DNA of 64,000 bases from Thermoanaerobaculaceae bacterium (GTDB lineage: Bacteria; Acidobacteriota; Thermoanaerobaculia; Thermoanaerobaculales; Thermoanaerobaculaceae), in NCBI GenBank assembly GCA_013388425.1, contig JACADV010000023.1, forward strand, positions 1 to 64,000, written 5' to 3'. Below the pieces are notes generated by a model, which saw nothing but the letters and a program-made list of their open reading frames with translations, was not told the origin of the DNA and did no database searches. Below, in pieces: positions 33,488 through 42,115 of the stretch (the first letter of the stretch is position 1; each line of letters opens with the position of its first letter). The position numbers were made by a program, and so were the translations under genes.

Positions 33488-36178
33488 GTGGCCCAGGTTT
33501 CGTTCACCCTGAACGGCCAGGCGGTCACTGCCACCTACGAAGAGGGGATGCACTTGTTAGAAGTGCTGCGCCTCTCGTGCGGCATCACCTCGCCCAAGAA
33601 CGGCTGCAGTCAGGGGGTGTGCGGCAGCTGCACCGTGCTGCTCGACGGCCGGCCGGTGCTGGCGTGCCAGAAGCAACCCGCCGAGGTGGCGGGGCGCACC
33701 GTTACCACCCTGGAAGGGCTGCCCGCCGCCAAGCGGGAGCTGCTGGCGGCGGCGTTCGTGCGGGAGGGCGCCGTGCAGTGCGGCTTCTGCACCCCGGGCA
33801 TCATGCTCCGCGCCGCCTGCCTGCTCGATCGCGGCAAGGGGAAGGACCGCACGGCGGTGGCGCGGGCGCTCGCCGCGCACCTGTGCCGCTGCACCGGCTA
33901 CCTGCGCATCTTCGACGCCATTGCCACCGCCGCCGAGGTGTGGGAGAGCGGCGGGCCGCTTCCCCCCGGGGGCCCGCGGCGGGGTGACTTCTTCGGCGAA
34001 CGGTACGGCTTGCACCGCACCACGCCTCCTGTGGAGGTTGGCGTGGGCGCCAATGCCGCGCGCTACCGGGGGGTCGAACACGCCTGCGGCCGCCACCCCT
34101 ACGTGGCCGACCTGAAGGTGCCCGGCATGCTGCACGCCGCCGTGGTCCTGGCCCAGCACCCGCGCGCCCGTGTGCTGGCCATCGATGCCAGCGAGGCTCT
34201 GGCCCGCCCCGGCGTGGTGCGGGTGCTCACGGCCGCGGACGTGCCCGGCGACCGGTACGTGGGCATCGTGGTGAAGGACTGGCCGGTGTTCGTGGCGGTG
34301 GGTGAGGAAACGCGGTGCGTGGGGGACGTGGTGGCGCTGGTGGTGGCCGAGAGCCAGCTGCGGGCGCGGCGAGCGGCCGAGCTCGTGCACGTGGCGTACC
34401 AGGTGTTGCCGCCCATCACCTCGCCCGAGGAAGCGCTGGCGGAGGGCGCCCCGGCCCTGCATCCGGGCGGCAACCTCCTGGAGGTGTGCGCGTACCGGCG
34501 CGGCGACGTGGATGCTGCACTCGCCACCTCGGCGCACGTGGTCCGGCAACGCTTCACCACCCAGCGTATCGAGCACGCCTTCCTGGAACCGGAAGCCTGC
34601 CTGGCGGTACCGGCGGGGGATCGGCTCACGGTCTACTCCCAGGGGCAGGGGGTCCACGCCGACCAGGAACAGATTGCCGCGGTGCTGGGCCTCCCCACCG
34701 CCGCCATCACGGTGGAGGGCGTCGCCTGCGGCGGTGCTTTTGGCGGCAAGGAGGACCTTTCCATCCAGGCGCACACTGCCCTGGCAGCCCACCTCACGGG
34801 CCGGCCGGTGCGTTGCGTGCTGACGCGGGAGCAGTCCATCCTCCTCCACCCCAAGCGCCACCCCATGACCCTGGACTACGAGGCCGGCTGCGATCGCGAG
34901 GGGCACCTCACGTTCGTGCGTGCCCGCATCGTGGGCGATACCGGCGCCTACGCTTCCGTGGGGGGCAAGGTGCTGGAGCGGGCCGCAGGCCATGCCTGCG
35001 GGCCGTACCGCGTACGCGCCGTGGACGTGGAGGCACGGGCCGTGTACACCAACAACCCCCCCTGCGGTGCCATGCGCGGCTTTGGCGTCAACCAGGCCGC
35101 CTTTGCCATCGAAGGCATCCTCGACCTCCTCGCCCAGCGGGTGGGCCTCGATGGCTACGACATCCGCGAGCGCAACGTGCTGCGACCCGGGGACCGGTTT
35201 GCCACCGGCCAGATCATGAACGAGGGGTGCGCCATCCGGCAGACCCTGGAGGCGGTGCGGCACGTTTACAAGTCCTCGCCACGGGCCGGGATTGCCTGCG
35301 GCATCAAGAACACCGGCATCGGCAACGGCCTGGAGGACAGTGGCCGGGTGGTCATCCGCGTCCTGCCGGAAGGGCGCCTGGACGTGGTGGTGGGCTTTTC
35401 CGAGATGGGCCAGGGGTTGCTCACGGTGGTGCGGCAGGTCATCGTGGAGGAAACCGGCCTCGCCGAAGACGCCATCGACGTGCGCACGAGCAGCGACGAG
35501 CGGGCACGCTGCGGCATGACCACCGCCTCCCGAGCCACGGCGCTCCTCACCCGCGCCGGCCAGCGGGCTGCCCGCCAGCTGGCGGAGGCCCTGGGCACCG
35601 CGTCGCTCGCCGAGCTGGTTGGCCAGGAGTTTTGCGGCGAGTTCGTGTGCGACTTTACCACCGCTCCGGACACGGAAACCGAGGATCCCGTAACCCACAT
35701 GGCCTTCTCCTACGCCACCCAGGTGGTGATCCTGGACGAGGGGGGGAGGGTGGCCAAGGTGGTAGCCGCCCACGACGTGGGCCGGGCCGTCAACCCCCTC
35801 GCCTGCGTGGGTCAAATCGAGGGCGCCATCCACATGGGGCTGGGGTACGCCCTCACCGAGGAACTCCCCTGCGACGGCGGCCGGCCGCGCTCCCTCTCCC
35901 TGAAGGATCTGGGCATCCTTACCGCTGCTGACATGCCCGAGGTGGAGGTGATCCTCGTGGAGGTCCCCGATCCCGTGGGCGGCTACGGCAGCAAGGGCGT
36001 GGGCGAGATCGGCCTGGTGCCCACCGCCGCTGCCGTGGCTTCGGCCCTCGCCCGCTTCGACGGGATCCGCCGCACGAGCTTGCCGCTGCGCGACTCCCCC
36101 GCGGCCCGCGCCACCCAAGCCTCCCGGCGCCTGGGAGCTGCGCCAGCGCCTCCCAACCCTGGCGCGAGGGCGTGCTGA
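33488..36178 (+). CDS. Xanthine dehydrogenase, fused 2Fe-2S and molybdopterin domains
   Basis: An 896-residue protein without an FAD domain. Residues 1-150 carry two [2Fe-2S] clusters: Cys40, 45, 48, 60 (plant type) and Cys98, 101, 133, 135 (CGFCTPG ... CRCTGY). From about 180 onward is the molybdopterin subunit, with GGAFGGKEDL, GAMRGFGVNQ (the Arg that binds purine in xanthine oxidoreductases) and GSKGVGEIGL (catalytic Glu). The fusion order and lack of FAD match the family named 'selenium-dependent xanthine dehydrogenase' (TIGR03311), related to E. coli XdhD. The electron acceptor would have to be a separate protein. GTG start at 33488 after GGGAGGG. It follows hpt. Confidence 0.9.
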   Translation: MAQVSFTLNGQAVTATYEEGMHLLEVLRLSCGITSPKNGCSQGVCGSCTVLLDGRPVLACQKQPAEVAGRTVTTLEGLPAAKRELLAAAFVREGAVQCGFCTPGIMLRAACLLDRGKGKDRTAVARALAAHLCRCTGYLRIFDAIATAAEVWESGGPLPPGGPRRGDFFGERYGLHRTTPPVEVGVGANAARYRGVEHACGRHPYVADLKVPGMLHAAVVLAQHPRARVLAIDASEALARPGVVRVLTAADVPGDRYVGIVVKDWPVFVAVGEETRCVGDVVALVVAESQLRARRAAELVHVAYQVLPPITSPEEALAEGAPALHPGGNLLEVCAYRRGDVDAALATSAHVVRQRFTTQRIEHAFLEPEACLAVPAGDRLTVYSQGQGVHADQEQIAAVLGLPTAAITVEGVACGGAFGGKEDLSIQAHTALAAHLTGRPVRCVLTREQSILLHPKRHPMTLDYEAGCDREGHLTFVRARIVGDTGAYASVGGKVLERAAGHACGPYRVRAVDVEARAVYTNNPPCGAMRGFGVNQAAFAIEGILDLLAQRVGLDGYDIRERNVLRPGDRFATGQIMNEGCAIRQTLEAVRHVYKSSPRAGIACGIKNTGIGNGLEDSGRVVIRVLPEGRLDVVVGFSEMGQGLLTVVRQVIVEETGLAEDAIDVRTSSDERARCGMTTASRATALLTRAGQRAARQLAEALGTASLAELVGQEFCGEFVCDFTTAPDTETEDPVTHMAFSYATQVVILDEGGRVAKVVAAHDVGRAVNPLACVGQIEGAIHMGLGYALTEELPCDGGRPRSLSLKDLGILTAADMPEVEVILVEVPDPVGGYGSKGVGEIGLVPTAAAVASALARFDGIRRTSLPLRDSPAARATQASRRLGAAPAPPNPGARAC

Positions 36179-36302
36179 CAGCGATCCCCTCGCCCTGACC
36201 GCGCCACGCCGTTGACGAGCCTCTGCCTTGCTCGCCAGCACGCTGCAGCGCCGCAGTTGCCCAAGCGACAGTGATCTTCGATCGTTCGAAGGGTGTTGCG
36301 GA

Positions 36303-36325
36303 CATGGGAGCAGGGAGCTCCCATG
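36303..36325. repeat. Perfect 9-bp inverted repeat
   Basis: CATGGGAGC (36303-36311), 5-nt spacer, GCTCCCATG (36317-36325). It lies in the 587-bp gap (36179-36765) after the xanthine dehydrogenase, just before a possible transposase remnant. There is no T-run, so it is not an obvious terminator. It could be an operator or a mobile-element end. The rest of that gap holds no gene I can support apart from the upstream extension of the diguanylate cyclase frame. Confidence 0.45.
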
Positions 36326-36344
36326 CGTTCCGGACGTGGGCGAA

Positions 36345-36449
36345 GCCTTGCGCGTGAAACGTCGCGTCGGAGACGGTTACACCTGCGAGTACCTCGAGAT
36401 GGTCGAGTCCCGGCGGCGCCCAAGAGGCCTCGCGCGCGACGGCGCCCTG
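36345..36449 (+). pseudogene. Possible transposase N-terminal remnant (IS1634-like)
   Basis: About 35 codons read ALRVKRRVGDGYTCEYLEMV and then ESRRRPRG, which resembles the start of IS1634/IS4-group transposases (a short basic strand, a K-D-G turn, then Y-x-x-V-E-S/N-R-R). The frame stops at 36482 without any further transposase sequence, and no DDE motif follows. The match is short and made by eye only. Confidence 0.25.
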
Positions 36450-36765
36450 TCGTGCCAACGCCCCAACTCTGTCTTCCAATGAAGATCGGACAGACCTTAC
36501 CCCGCCACATCGCGCGCTCAATGGGTCCGGCGCCGCGCAACGATCGGGTATCCTCTGGGATACCATCATTCGACCCCCCGAGGGAGCTCGTGGGGTCGGG
36601 AAGGAGGAGCCTGTCGAGCAGCAAGCCTCGTGGGTCGAACTTTGGGACGCTTTCGGGGCGGGGATCTACCTGCTCTTCTGCGTTGTCCACCTCGACCTCT
36701 ACCTGCGTCGCCGCGAGCGCATAGCGCACCTCTTCCTGGCCCTTGCCAGTGCCGGGGCGCTGCTC

Positions 36766-37755
36766 GTGGACGTGACGGGAATGGCTCTGCGGAGAGTCGG
36801 GGCGCAGAGCCCGCCGTGGGTTACTTTCCTCAATTTCCTGGGAGTCTCCGTGGCCACGGTGGCTCTCTTCGAGCTGGTGGCAGCTCTGGGCCATCGTGTA
36901 CCCGGAAAGGTGGGCCGGACACTAGAGCTCTTGCTCTTCCTGGTGCCGGTGGTGTTGCCCTTCCTCCCCTCTGCTCTGATTCCCTTTTTCCTCCTCGTCT
37001 TTGGCATGCTGGTTGCCTGTAACGTCCGTGGCTTCCAGGCAGCCGCTCGGGGAGATCGCGAGTCGGGAACGGTGGCCCGCGCTTTCGTGATTCTCACGGC
37101 TTGCCTTGGGGCAGACGTTCTGAAGGAACTCAAGCTCCTCCCCGTCCCAGCGGGCTTGCCTATCCTGGGCTTCACTGTCCTCTTTCTCGCCTCGGCCCGT
37201 TCCCTCAACGACCGTTTTGATAGTGAGGAGAGAGCCTCGCGCACCGATCCCCTGACGGGGATCAAGAACCGCCGGGGGTTCTTGGAGGCTTGCGACGAGG
37301 CCCTGCGCCGTCACCGCCGCTCCGGACAGCCCGTCTCGATCATCCTCGCGGATCTGGACTGCTTCAAACGCGTCAACGACGCCCTGGGCCATGCAGCGGG
37401 GGACGGCGTGCTCAAGCAGATTGCCAAACAGCTGGTGGGCTCCCTTCGCGAGCAGGACACGGTGGGGCGCTGGGGCGGGGAAGAGTTCGTCGTTCTCCTG
37501 CCCGACACCGACCTGGCCGGTGCCTTTCAGGTGGCAGAGAAACTTCGCCAAACCGTGGCGAACCTTGGTATGCCGGCAGGCGCCGGAAGCTTGACCCTCT
37601 CCCTCGGAGTGGCACAGTACCGACCGGGGACCGACATCGAGGAAACCATTGCCCGGGCCGACCGGGCGCTCTACCGCGCCAAGGAGGAGGGACGTAACCG
37701 CTCGCTGGTCGACGATTCCTTGGCGAGACCCGTCCTCGATCTGACCGACAGCTAG
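36766..37755 (+). CDS. Membrane diguanylate cyclase (GGEEF)
   Basis: From the GTG at 36766, 329 residues. Five or more hydrophobic helices (about 15-150, e.g. LLLFLVPVVLPFLPSALIPF) are followed by a GGDEF-family domain (about 165-320): RTDPLTGIKNRRGF, an RxxD inhibitory site (REQD) and the active loop GRWGGEEFVVLL. It should synthesise c-di-GMP. The same frame is open and clearly coding upstream to about 36600 (an extra helix, GIYLLFCVVHLDLYLRRR). AAGGAGGAG at 36601 looks like its ribosome site, yet no ATG, GTG or TTG lies in frame between 36358 and 36766. The true start is therefore lost, non-standard or hidden by a frameshift. No operon partners. Confidence 0.8.
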   Translation: MDVTGMALRRVGAQSPPWVTFLNFLGVSVATVALFELVAALGHRVPGKVGRTLELLLFLVPVVLPFLPSALIPFFLLVFGMLVACNVRGFQAAARGDRESGTVARAFVILTACLGADVLKELKLLPVPAGLPILGFTVLFLASARSLNDRFDSEERASRTDPLTGIKNRRGFLEACDEALRRHRRSGQPVSIILADLDCFKRVNDALGHAAGDGVLKQIAKQLVGSLREQDTVGRWGGEEFVVLLPDTDLAGAFQVAEKLRQTVANLGMPAGAGSLTLSLGVAQYRPGTDIEETIARADRALYRAKEEGRNRSLVDDSLARPVLDLTDS

Positions 37756-37759
37756 CCTT

Positions 37760-38290
37760 CCGAGCTGCCACCGATCCCCCTCACCGGCAAGACAACAGCG
37801 GCGGGCACTACCCTCCAGCTCGCAGAGTCTGTCAACGGGTACCCCTTGGAGAAGTGGTGTGGCCCGGTGGAGTGAAACTGGGGGGTGAGCCTCACCGGGA
37901 CGTTGAGGCGCGTCTTGCCCTTGACGTGGGGCAGGTGCCAGATGGCCCCCAGCTTCTCGCAGGCGTTGGCGTGGTAGGAGGAGGGGTCGGGCACGAACAT
38001 GATGGAGTTCTTGATGAGTGTCCCCAGCCCCGACAAGTTGTGGGTACGCAGCGGCCGTACGTTCACGCCGCCCGGCCAGCGCCAGGCCTTCCCGGTTCGG
38101 CCCCAGCCGCCCACGCGGACGCCAGGTTTGGCCCAGCTCGGGCCCATTGCAGATCGGCACCCGCCGGCCCCGGCGGGACCACCGCCGCTTTACGAGCACG
38201 AGCGCCTCGGGCAGGCCGGAAAGCTCGGCAGCGACGAAAACGACGGCAGGGGAAAACCCGGCGGGAGCGTGCGGGTGGCGGTCGCTCGTC
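37760..38290 (-). pseudogene. Degenerate coding sequence, unidentified
   Basis: This 569-bp gap (37756-38324) has coding-like, high-GC3 sequence on the minus strand in two frames. One frame holds LPEALVLVKRRWSRRGRRVP around 38200, the other NLSGLGTLIKNSIMFVPDP and NACEKLGAIWHLPHVKGKTR around 37880-38030. There is no plausible start or full domain. It looks like the remains of a frameshifted gene. I do not recognise the family, and no function is offered. Confidence 0.3.
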
Positions 38291-38324
38291 AACCTGCGGC
38301 GGCAGTATCCGTCACAATGGGAGC

Positions 38325-39989
38325 GTGAGAAGACGACCACTCGCTCCGCTCCTGGCCGTGGGGGTGCTGTTGCTGGCGACCCGTGCCCTGGGCTTCTCGC
38401 ACCTGCGTTTCCCAGCCCAGATCCCGATGCGCGACGGCAAGAGCCTGGCAGCGGACATCTACCTCCCCGCGGTGGGTGGCCGCTGGCCCGCCATCTTGAT
38501 CCAGACACCCTACGACAAGCGGCAGTTCTGGGCGGTCTTCTCCACCGACGTTGGGGAAGATCCGCTGCTCAAGAGCCCCGAGTACGCCTTCGTGGTCCTG
38601 GACTGGCGCGGGTTCTTCGCCTCCGCCGGGGCAGCGGTCGCAGGCGCCGATCGGGGGCACGACGGCTACGACGCGGTGGAGTGGATTGCCGCCCAGAGCT
38701 GGTGCACCGGGGCCGTGGGCAGTTGGGGCGCCTCCGCCCTGGGCAAGGTGCAGTTCGACACTGCAGCCGCCGGCCCCCCTCACCTCGTGGCTTGCGTGCC
38801 CATCGTCGCCCACGCTGCCGAACTCTACGAGCTGTACTTCCCCGGTGGGGTCTACTTCCACAACCGCAACGAGTTCGTGGCCTCGCACTTCGGCTCGTCC
38901 AGCTTCGTGCGCCAGCACCCGCTCAAGGACGCCGCCTGGGAGGCGGCAGAGCGTTCCGGCCCGCAGCCCGAGGCCATGCACGTGCCAATGCTGCACATTT
39001 CCGGCTGGTACGACCACGAGACTGCCGCGAGCATGAGCGTGGCAGCAGCGATTCGCGAGCGCGGCGGCGAGGGGGCCCGCGGCCGCCAGTGGCTGCTCGT
39101 GGGTCCCTGGACCCACAGCGGCGCCTCCACCGCGCCGCCGCAACAGGGGGAACTCTCCTATCCCGCCGCCCACCAGGAGGCCACCCGCGAGGCCAAGGCC
39201 TTCTTCGACTTCTACCTGCGGGGCGTTGCCAACGGTTGGGAGGAACGCCCCTTCCTGCGGACCTTCCGCATCAACGAGGACCGCTGGGTCGAAAGTGACG
39301 CCTGGCCAGCCGCACCGGTGCGCACGCAGCGGCTCTTCCTCACTGCCGCGGGCGGACTCGACGCCCAGGCCCCCGCCGACAGCGGCAGCGCCCTCACTTT
39401 CCTAGCCAACCCGGCCAACCCTGTCCCTACCCTCTGGGGCGCCATCATCGTCGAGAACAACGGCAACCACCAGGGACCCGGCGACCTTGCCGCCATCGAG
39501 TCTCGCCCCGACGTGCTCACCTTCACCACGCCGCCCCTCCCGCGCCCCCTCCCCATCGAGGGGCGGCCCACCGTGACGGTGTGGCTCGCCTGCGACGCAA
39601 AAGACACCGACGTGGCCGTGCGCCTGAGCCAGGTCACCCCGGACGGGCGCTCGCTGCTCCTCGTGGACGGGATCCGCCGCGCCTCCCTGCGCGACTCCTT
39701 CTCCCAGCGCCAACTCCTCGCCCCGGGGGTAGCGGTGCGGGTGCCCGTGGAGCTCCCTCCGGTGGCGGTGACGATCCCTGCCGGGCACGCCCTGCGCGTG
39801 TCGGTGGCGCCGTCCAACTACGACCGCTTCGACGTCAACCTGCAGGATGGCTCCTCCTTCTCCGACGAACCCGGTGCCACCGCCACCCTGGCCACCGTGA
39901 CAATCCTCCTGGACGCCCAGCACCCCTCCTACCTGGACCTCCCGGTGGTGGAGGAGACCCGCGTGCGAGCCCGCCTGCGGCCGCGGTGA
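38325..39989 (+). CDS. CocE/NonD-type (S15-like) serine hydrolase, secreted
   Basis: A 554-residue protein starting at a GTG (38325), with a signal peptide (RRRPLAPLLAVGVLLLATRALG). The alpha/beta-hydrolase domain has a Ser in GSWGASALGKV (nucleophile elbow), Asp in ISGWYDHETAA and His in GPWTHSG, in the order of the CocE/Xaa-Pro dipeptidyl-peptidase family. The C-terminal 200 residues form the jelly-roll domain (PTVTVWLACDAKDTDVAVRL, LRVSVAPSNYDRFDVN). It hydrolyses esters, acyl groups or prolyl dipeptides; which cannot be said. It may belong with other secreted peptidases here. Confidence 0.85.
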   Translation: MRRRPLAPLLAVGVLLLATRALGFSHLRFPAQIPMRDGKSLAADIYLPAVGGRWPAILIQTPYDKRQFWAVFSTDVGEDPLLKSPEYAFVVLDWRGFFASAGAAVAGADRGHDGYDAVEWIAAQSWCTGAVGSWGASALGKVQFDTAAAGPPHLVACVPIVAHAAELYELYFPGGVYFHNRNEFVASHFGSSSFVRQHPLKDAAWEAAERSGPQPEAMHVPMLHISGWYDHETAASMSVAAAIRERGGEGARGRQWLLVGPWTHSGASTAPPQQGELSYPAAHQEATREAKAFFDFYLRGVANGWEERPFLRTFRINEDRWVESDAWPAAPVRTQRLFLTAAGGLDAQAPADSGSALTFLANPANPVPTLWGAIIVENNGNHQGPGDLAAIESRPDVLTFTTPPLPRPLPIEGRPTVTVWLACDAKDTDVAVRLSQVTPDGRSLLLVDGIRRASLRDSFSQRQLLAPGVAVRVPVELPPVAVTIPAGHALRVSVAPSNYDRFDVNLQDGSSFSDEPGATATLATVTILLDAQHPSYLDLPVVEETRVRARLRPR

Positions 39990-40035
39990 GGGTTACGCCC
40001 ACCTGCCGCCAGCGCGGGATCCTTCGCCTGCTGCG

Positions 40036-40100
40036 CCCTCCCCGTCACCCTGAGCCTGCGCCCCTCCCCGTCACCCTGAGCCGCGTCAGCGGCGAAGGGT
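40036..40100. repeat. REP-like repeat with stem-loop
   Basis: The 21-mer CCCTCCCCGTCACCCTGAGC + C occurs at 40036-40056 and 40062-40082. The second copy leads into an imperfect inverted repeat: ACCCTGAGCCGC (40073-40084), loop GTCA, GCGGCGAAGGGT (40089-40100), with two mismatches. The 'GTCA-CCCTGAGC ... GCGAAGGGTC' layout resembles the dispersed intergenic repeats of the GTCATTCTGAGC...GAAGAATC type seen in many bacterial genomes. Confidence 0.55.
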
Positions 40101-40174
40101 CCCGTCAATGCTGGCAGCGCAGACTCGCGGCAACGGCAGGAGCTGCGCTACGATAGGCCGCGTTGGAGGTGCCA

Positions 40175-41320
40175 ATGCGGGTTGTGGTGCTGGGTGCCGG
40201 CAGAGTGGGGTGGGCCATGGCTCGGGACTTGGCCGGGAGCGGTGAGTTCCAGGTACGTGCAGTGGATCGCTCGCCTGAAAGCCTCGCACGGCTTGCCGGA
40301 GTGGCCGGGGTGGAGACGGAGCGTGCCGAGCTGACCGACCCCGCCCAGGTGACCCGCGCCATCCGCGATGCCGATTTGGTGGTGGGGGCGGTCCCCGGTG
40401 ACCTGGGCTTTGCCACCGTGCGCACCGTGCTGGAGGCGGGCAAGCACATGGTGGATATTTCCTTCTTCCCCGAGGACCCGCTGCTCCTCGACGCGGTGGC
40501 CCGGGAACGGGGGGTAACCGCGGTGGTGGACTGCGGGGTGGCCCCGGGCTGCGATAACGTGATCCTCGGCCGATTGCTCGAGGAGATGGAGCGGGTGGAC
40601 CGCTTTGCCTGCTTCGTGGGCGGTCTGCCAGTGGAACGCCATCACCCTTGGGAGTACAAGGCGCCCTTCTCCCCCATGGACGTGCTCGCCGAGTACACCC
40701 GCCCGGCTCGCCTGCGGCGGTGCGGCCAGGACGTCTCGCTCCCCGCCTTAAGTGAAACTGAACTCCTGGATTTTCCCGGCGTCGGCACCCTGGAGGCATT
40801 CCTCACCGACGGGCTGCGCACCCTCCTCGCCACCACCCAGGTGCCCACCATGGTGGAGAAGACCCTCCGCTACCCGGGCCACGCCGAGAAGATCCGGCTG
40901 TTGCGCGACGCCGGATTCCTCTCCACCCAGACCGTGGAGCTGGACGGGGTGGGGGTGCGGCCCATCGATCTCACGGCTCGGCTCCTCTTCCCCGCCTGGC
41001 AGCTGGCCACCGGCGAAGAGGACCTCACCGTCCTGCGCGTGGAGGTGGAGGGGCTGGAGGGCGGTCGACCGGTCCGCCGCCGCTTCGACCTGCTGGACCG
41101 GTACGACCGGGCGAGCGGGACCACCTCCATGGCCCGCACCACCGGCTACACCTGCACGGCCGTGGCCAGGATGGTGGCGCGGGGGCTTTTCACCCGTCGG
41201 GGGGTCTCCCCCCCCGAGGTGGTGGGCCGCGATGCCGCCTGCTACGAGTTCCTCTTTGCCGAGCTTGCAGCCCGCGGGATCGTTTTCCGGCAAACCAAAG
41301 AGCCGCTGGCAGCGGGGTAA
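40175..41320 (+). CDS. Saccharopine dehydrogenase-family protein
   Basis: A 381-residue protein. An N-terminal Rossmann domain (VVLGAGRVGWAMARDL, GxGxxG) is followed by VVDCGVAPGCDNVI and the C-terminal domain typical of saccharopine dehydrogenase-like enzymes (ETELLDFPGVGTLEAFLTDGL, TLRYPGHAEKIRLLRD). True members act in lysine metabolism; others reduce homospermidine or unknown substrates. The start is the ATG at 40175, after TTGGAGG; an ATG at 40163 is less likely. It shares an operon with the following membrane protein (5-bp gap). Confidence 0.85.
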   Translation: MRVVVLGAGRVGWAMARDLAGSGEFQVRAVDRSPESLARLAGVAGVETERAELTDPAQVTRAIRDADLVVGAVPGDLGFATVRTVLEAGKHMVDISFFPEDPLLLDAVARERGVTAVVDCGVAPGCDNVILGRLLEEMERVDRFACFVGGLPVERHHPWEYKAPFSPMDVLAEYTRPARLRRCGQDVSLPALSETELLDFPGVGTLEAFLTDGLRTLLATTQVPTMVEKTLRYPGHAEKIRLLRDAGFLSTQTVELDGVGVRPIDLTARLLFPAWQLATGEEDLTVLRVEVEGLEGGRPVRRRFDLLDRYDRASGTTSMARTTGYTCTAVARMVARGLFTRRGVSPPEVVGRDAACYEFLFAELAARGIVFRQTKEPLAAG

Positions 41321-41325
41321 GCGCG

Positions 41326-42066
41326 GTGGCGCGGGTAGTGGGGGAGGTGCTCGAGGTAGCTCGCGAAGCTCTCTTCGCCTTCCTGGTCGCGACCTTTCCC
41401 GAGCACGCCAAGCAGGAGGGCCGCCTGGCCGCCTACAGCAGCACGAGCTGGCACGTGGTGTCGGGGGGAGTGGAGGTGCTGGCTGCTGTGTCGTTTTTCA
41501 TCGTCGGTCTGGTCGAGTACGTGTCGCACTTTTCCCGCACGGCGGGGTGGATCTACCTGACGCACCAGCGCACCCTGGACTACGGCAAGTTCTTTGGCGT
41601 TGGCACCCTTGGCTTCCTGTCCTACCTGATCCAGCCGCTCACCCTCTTCTTGGTGTACTGCTTCGCGGAAGGGATCCTGCGCGCCCTGGAGGCCTCCCTC
41701 ACCGGCCGCCACCTGGGGATGGCCGCCGTTTCCCTGCCGTGGCGAGCCGTCGAGGCCCTCGCGAGGGTGCACCAGCGGGCGCGCCTCGCCCGGCTCGTGG
41801 GTCCCTCCCGTCCCGACGAGGTGGTGGAGCCGGCTAACTCCCGCTTTGGCATGCTGGAGATCTACAGCAGCGAGGAGAAGCCATGGCGGGAGGAGCAGAT
41901 CGTTGCGTACGGTGACGGCTTCTTCCAGCTCACCGAGAAGAAGCTGGTCCCGCGCGGCCGCCACCACGCCTGGCGCTACCTCCTGCACGAACTGGAGGAG
42001 CGCGAGGTGCTGCGCGGCAGCATCGTCCGCTACGGGGACGAGCCGCACCCCGACACCGGCGAGTAG
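41326..42066 (+). CDS. Membrane protein of unknown function
   Basis: A 246-residue protein I do not recognise. Two strong hydrophobic segments (SGGVEVLAAVSFFIVGLVEYV, about 48-68, and FGVGTLGFLSYLIQPLTLFLVYCFAEG, about 92-118) and a weaker one form the membrane part. The C-terminal 100 residues are cytosolic-like, with charged beta strands (FGMLEIYSSEEKPWREEQIVAY, GFFQLTEKKLVPRGRHH, YLLHELEEREVLRGSIVRY). Start is a GTG at 41326, 5 bp after the saccharopine dehydrogenase-like gene. It may serve as a membrane accessory to that gene, which is inference from spacing alone. Confidence 0.65.
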   Translation: MARVVGEVLEVAREALFAFLVATFPEHAKQEGRLAAYSSTSWHVVSGGVEVLAAVSFFIVGLVEYVSHFSRTAGWIYLTHQRTLDYGKFFGVGTLGFLSYLIQPLTLFLVYCFAEGILRALEASLTGRHLGMAAVSLPWRAVEALARVHQRARLARLVGPSRPDEVVEPANSRFGMLEIYSSEEKPWREEQIVAYGDGFFQLTEKKLVPRGRHHAWRYLLHELEEREVLRGSIVRYGDEPHPDTGE

Positions 42067-42115
42067 CAGCGGATGGCGCTATCCTCTCCCGGGCCGCCAC
42101 GGCGACCCACGCGCC

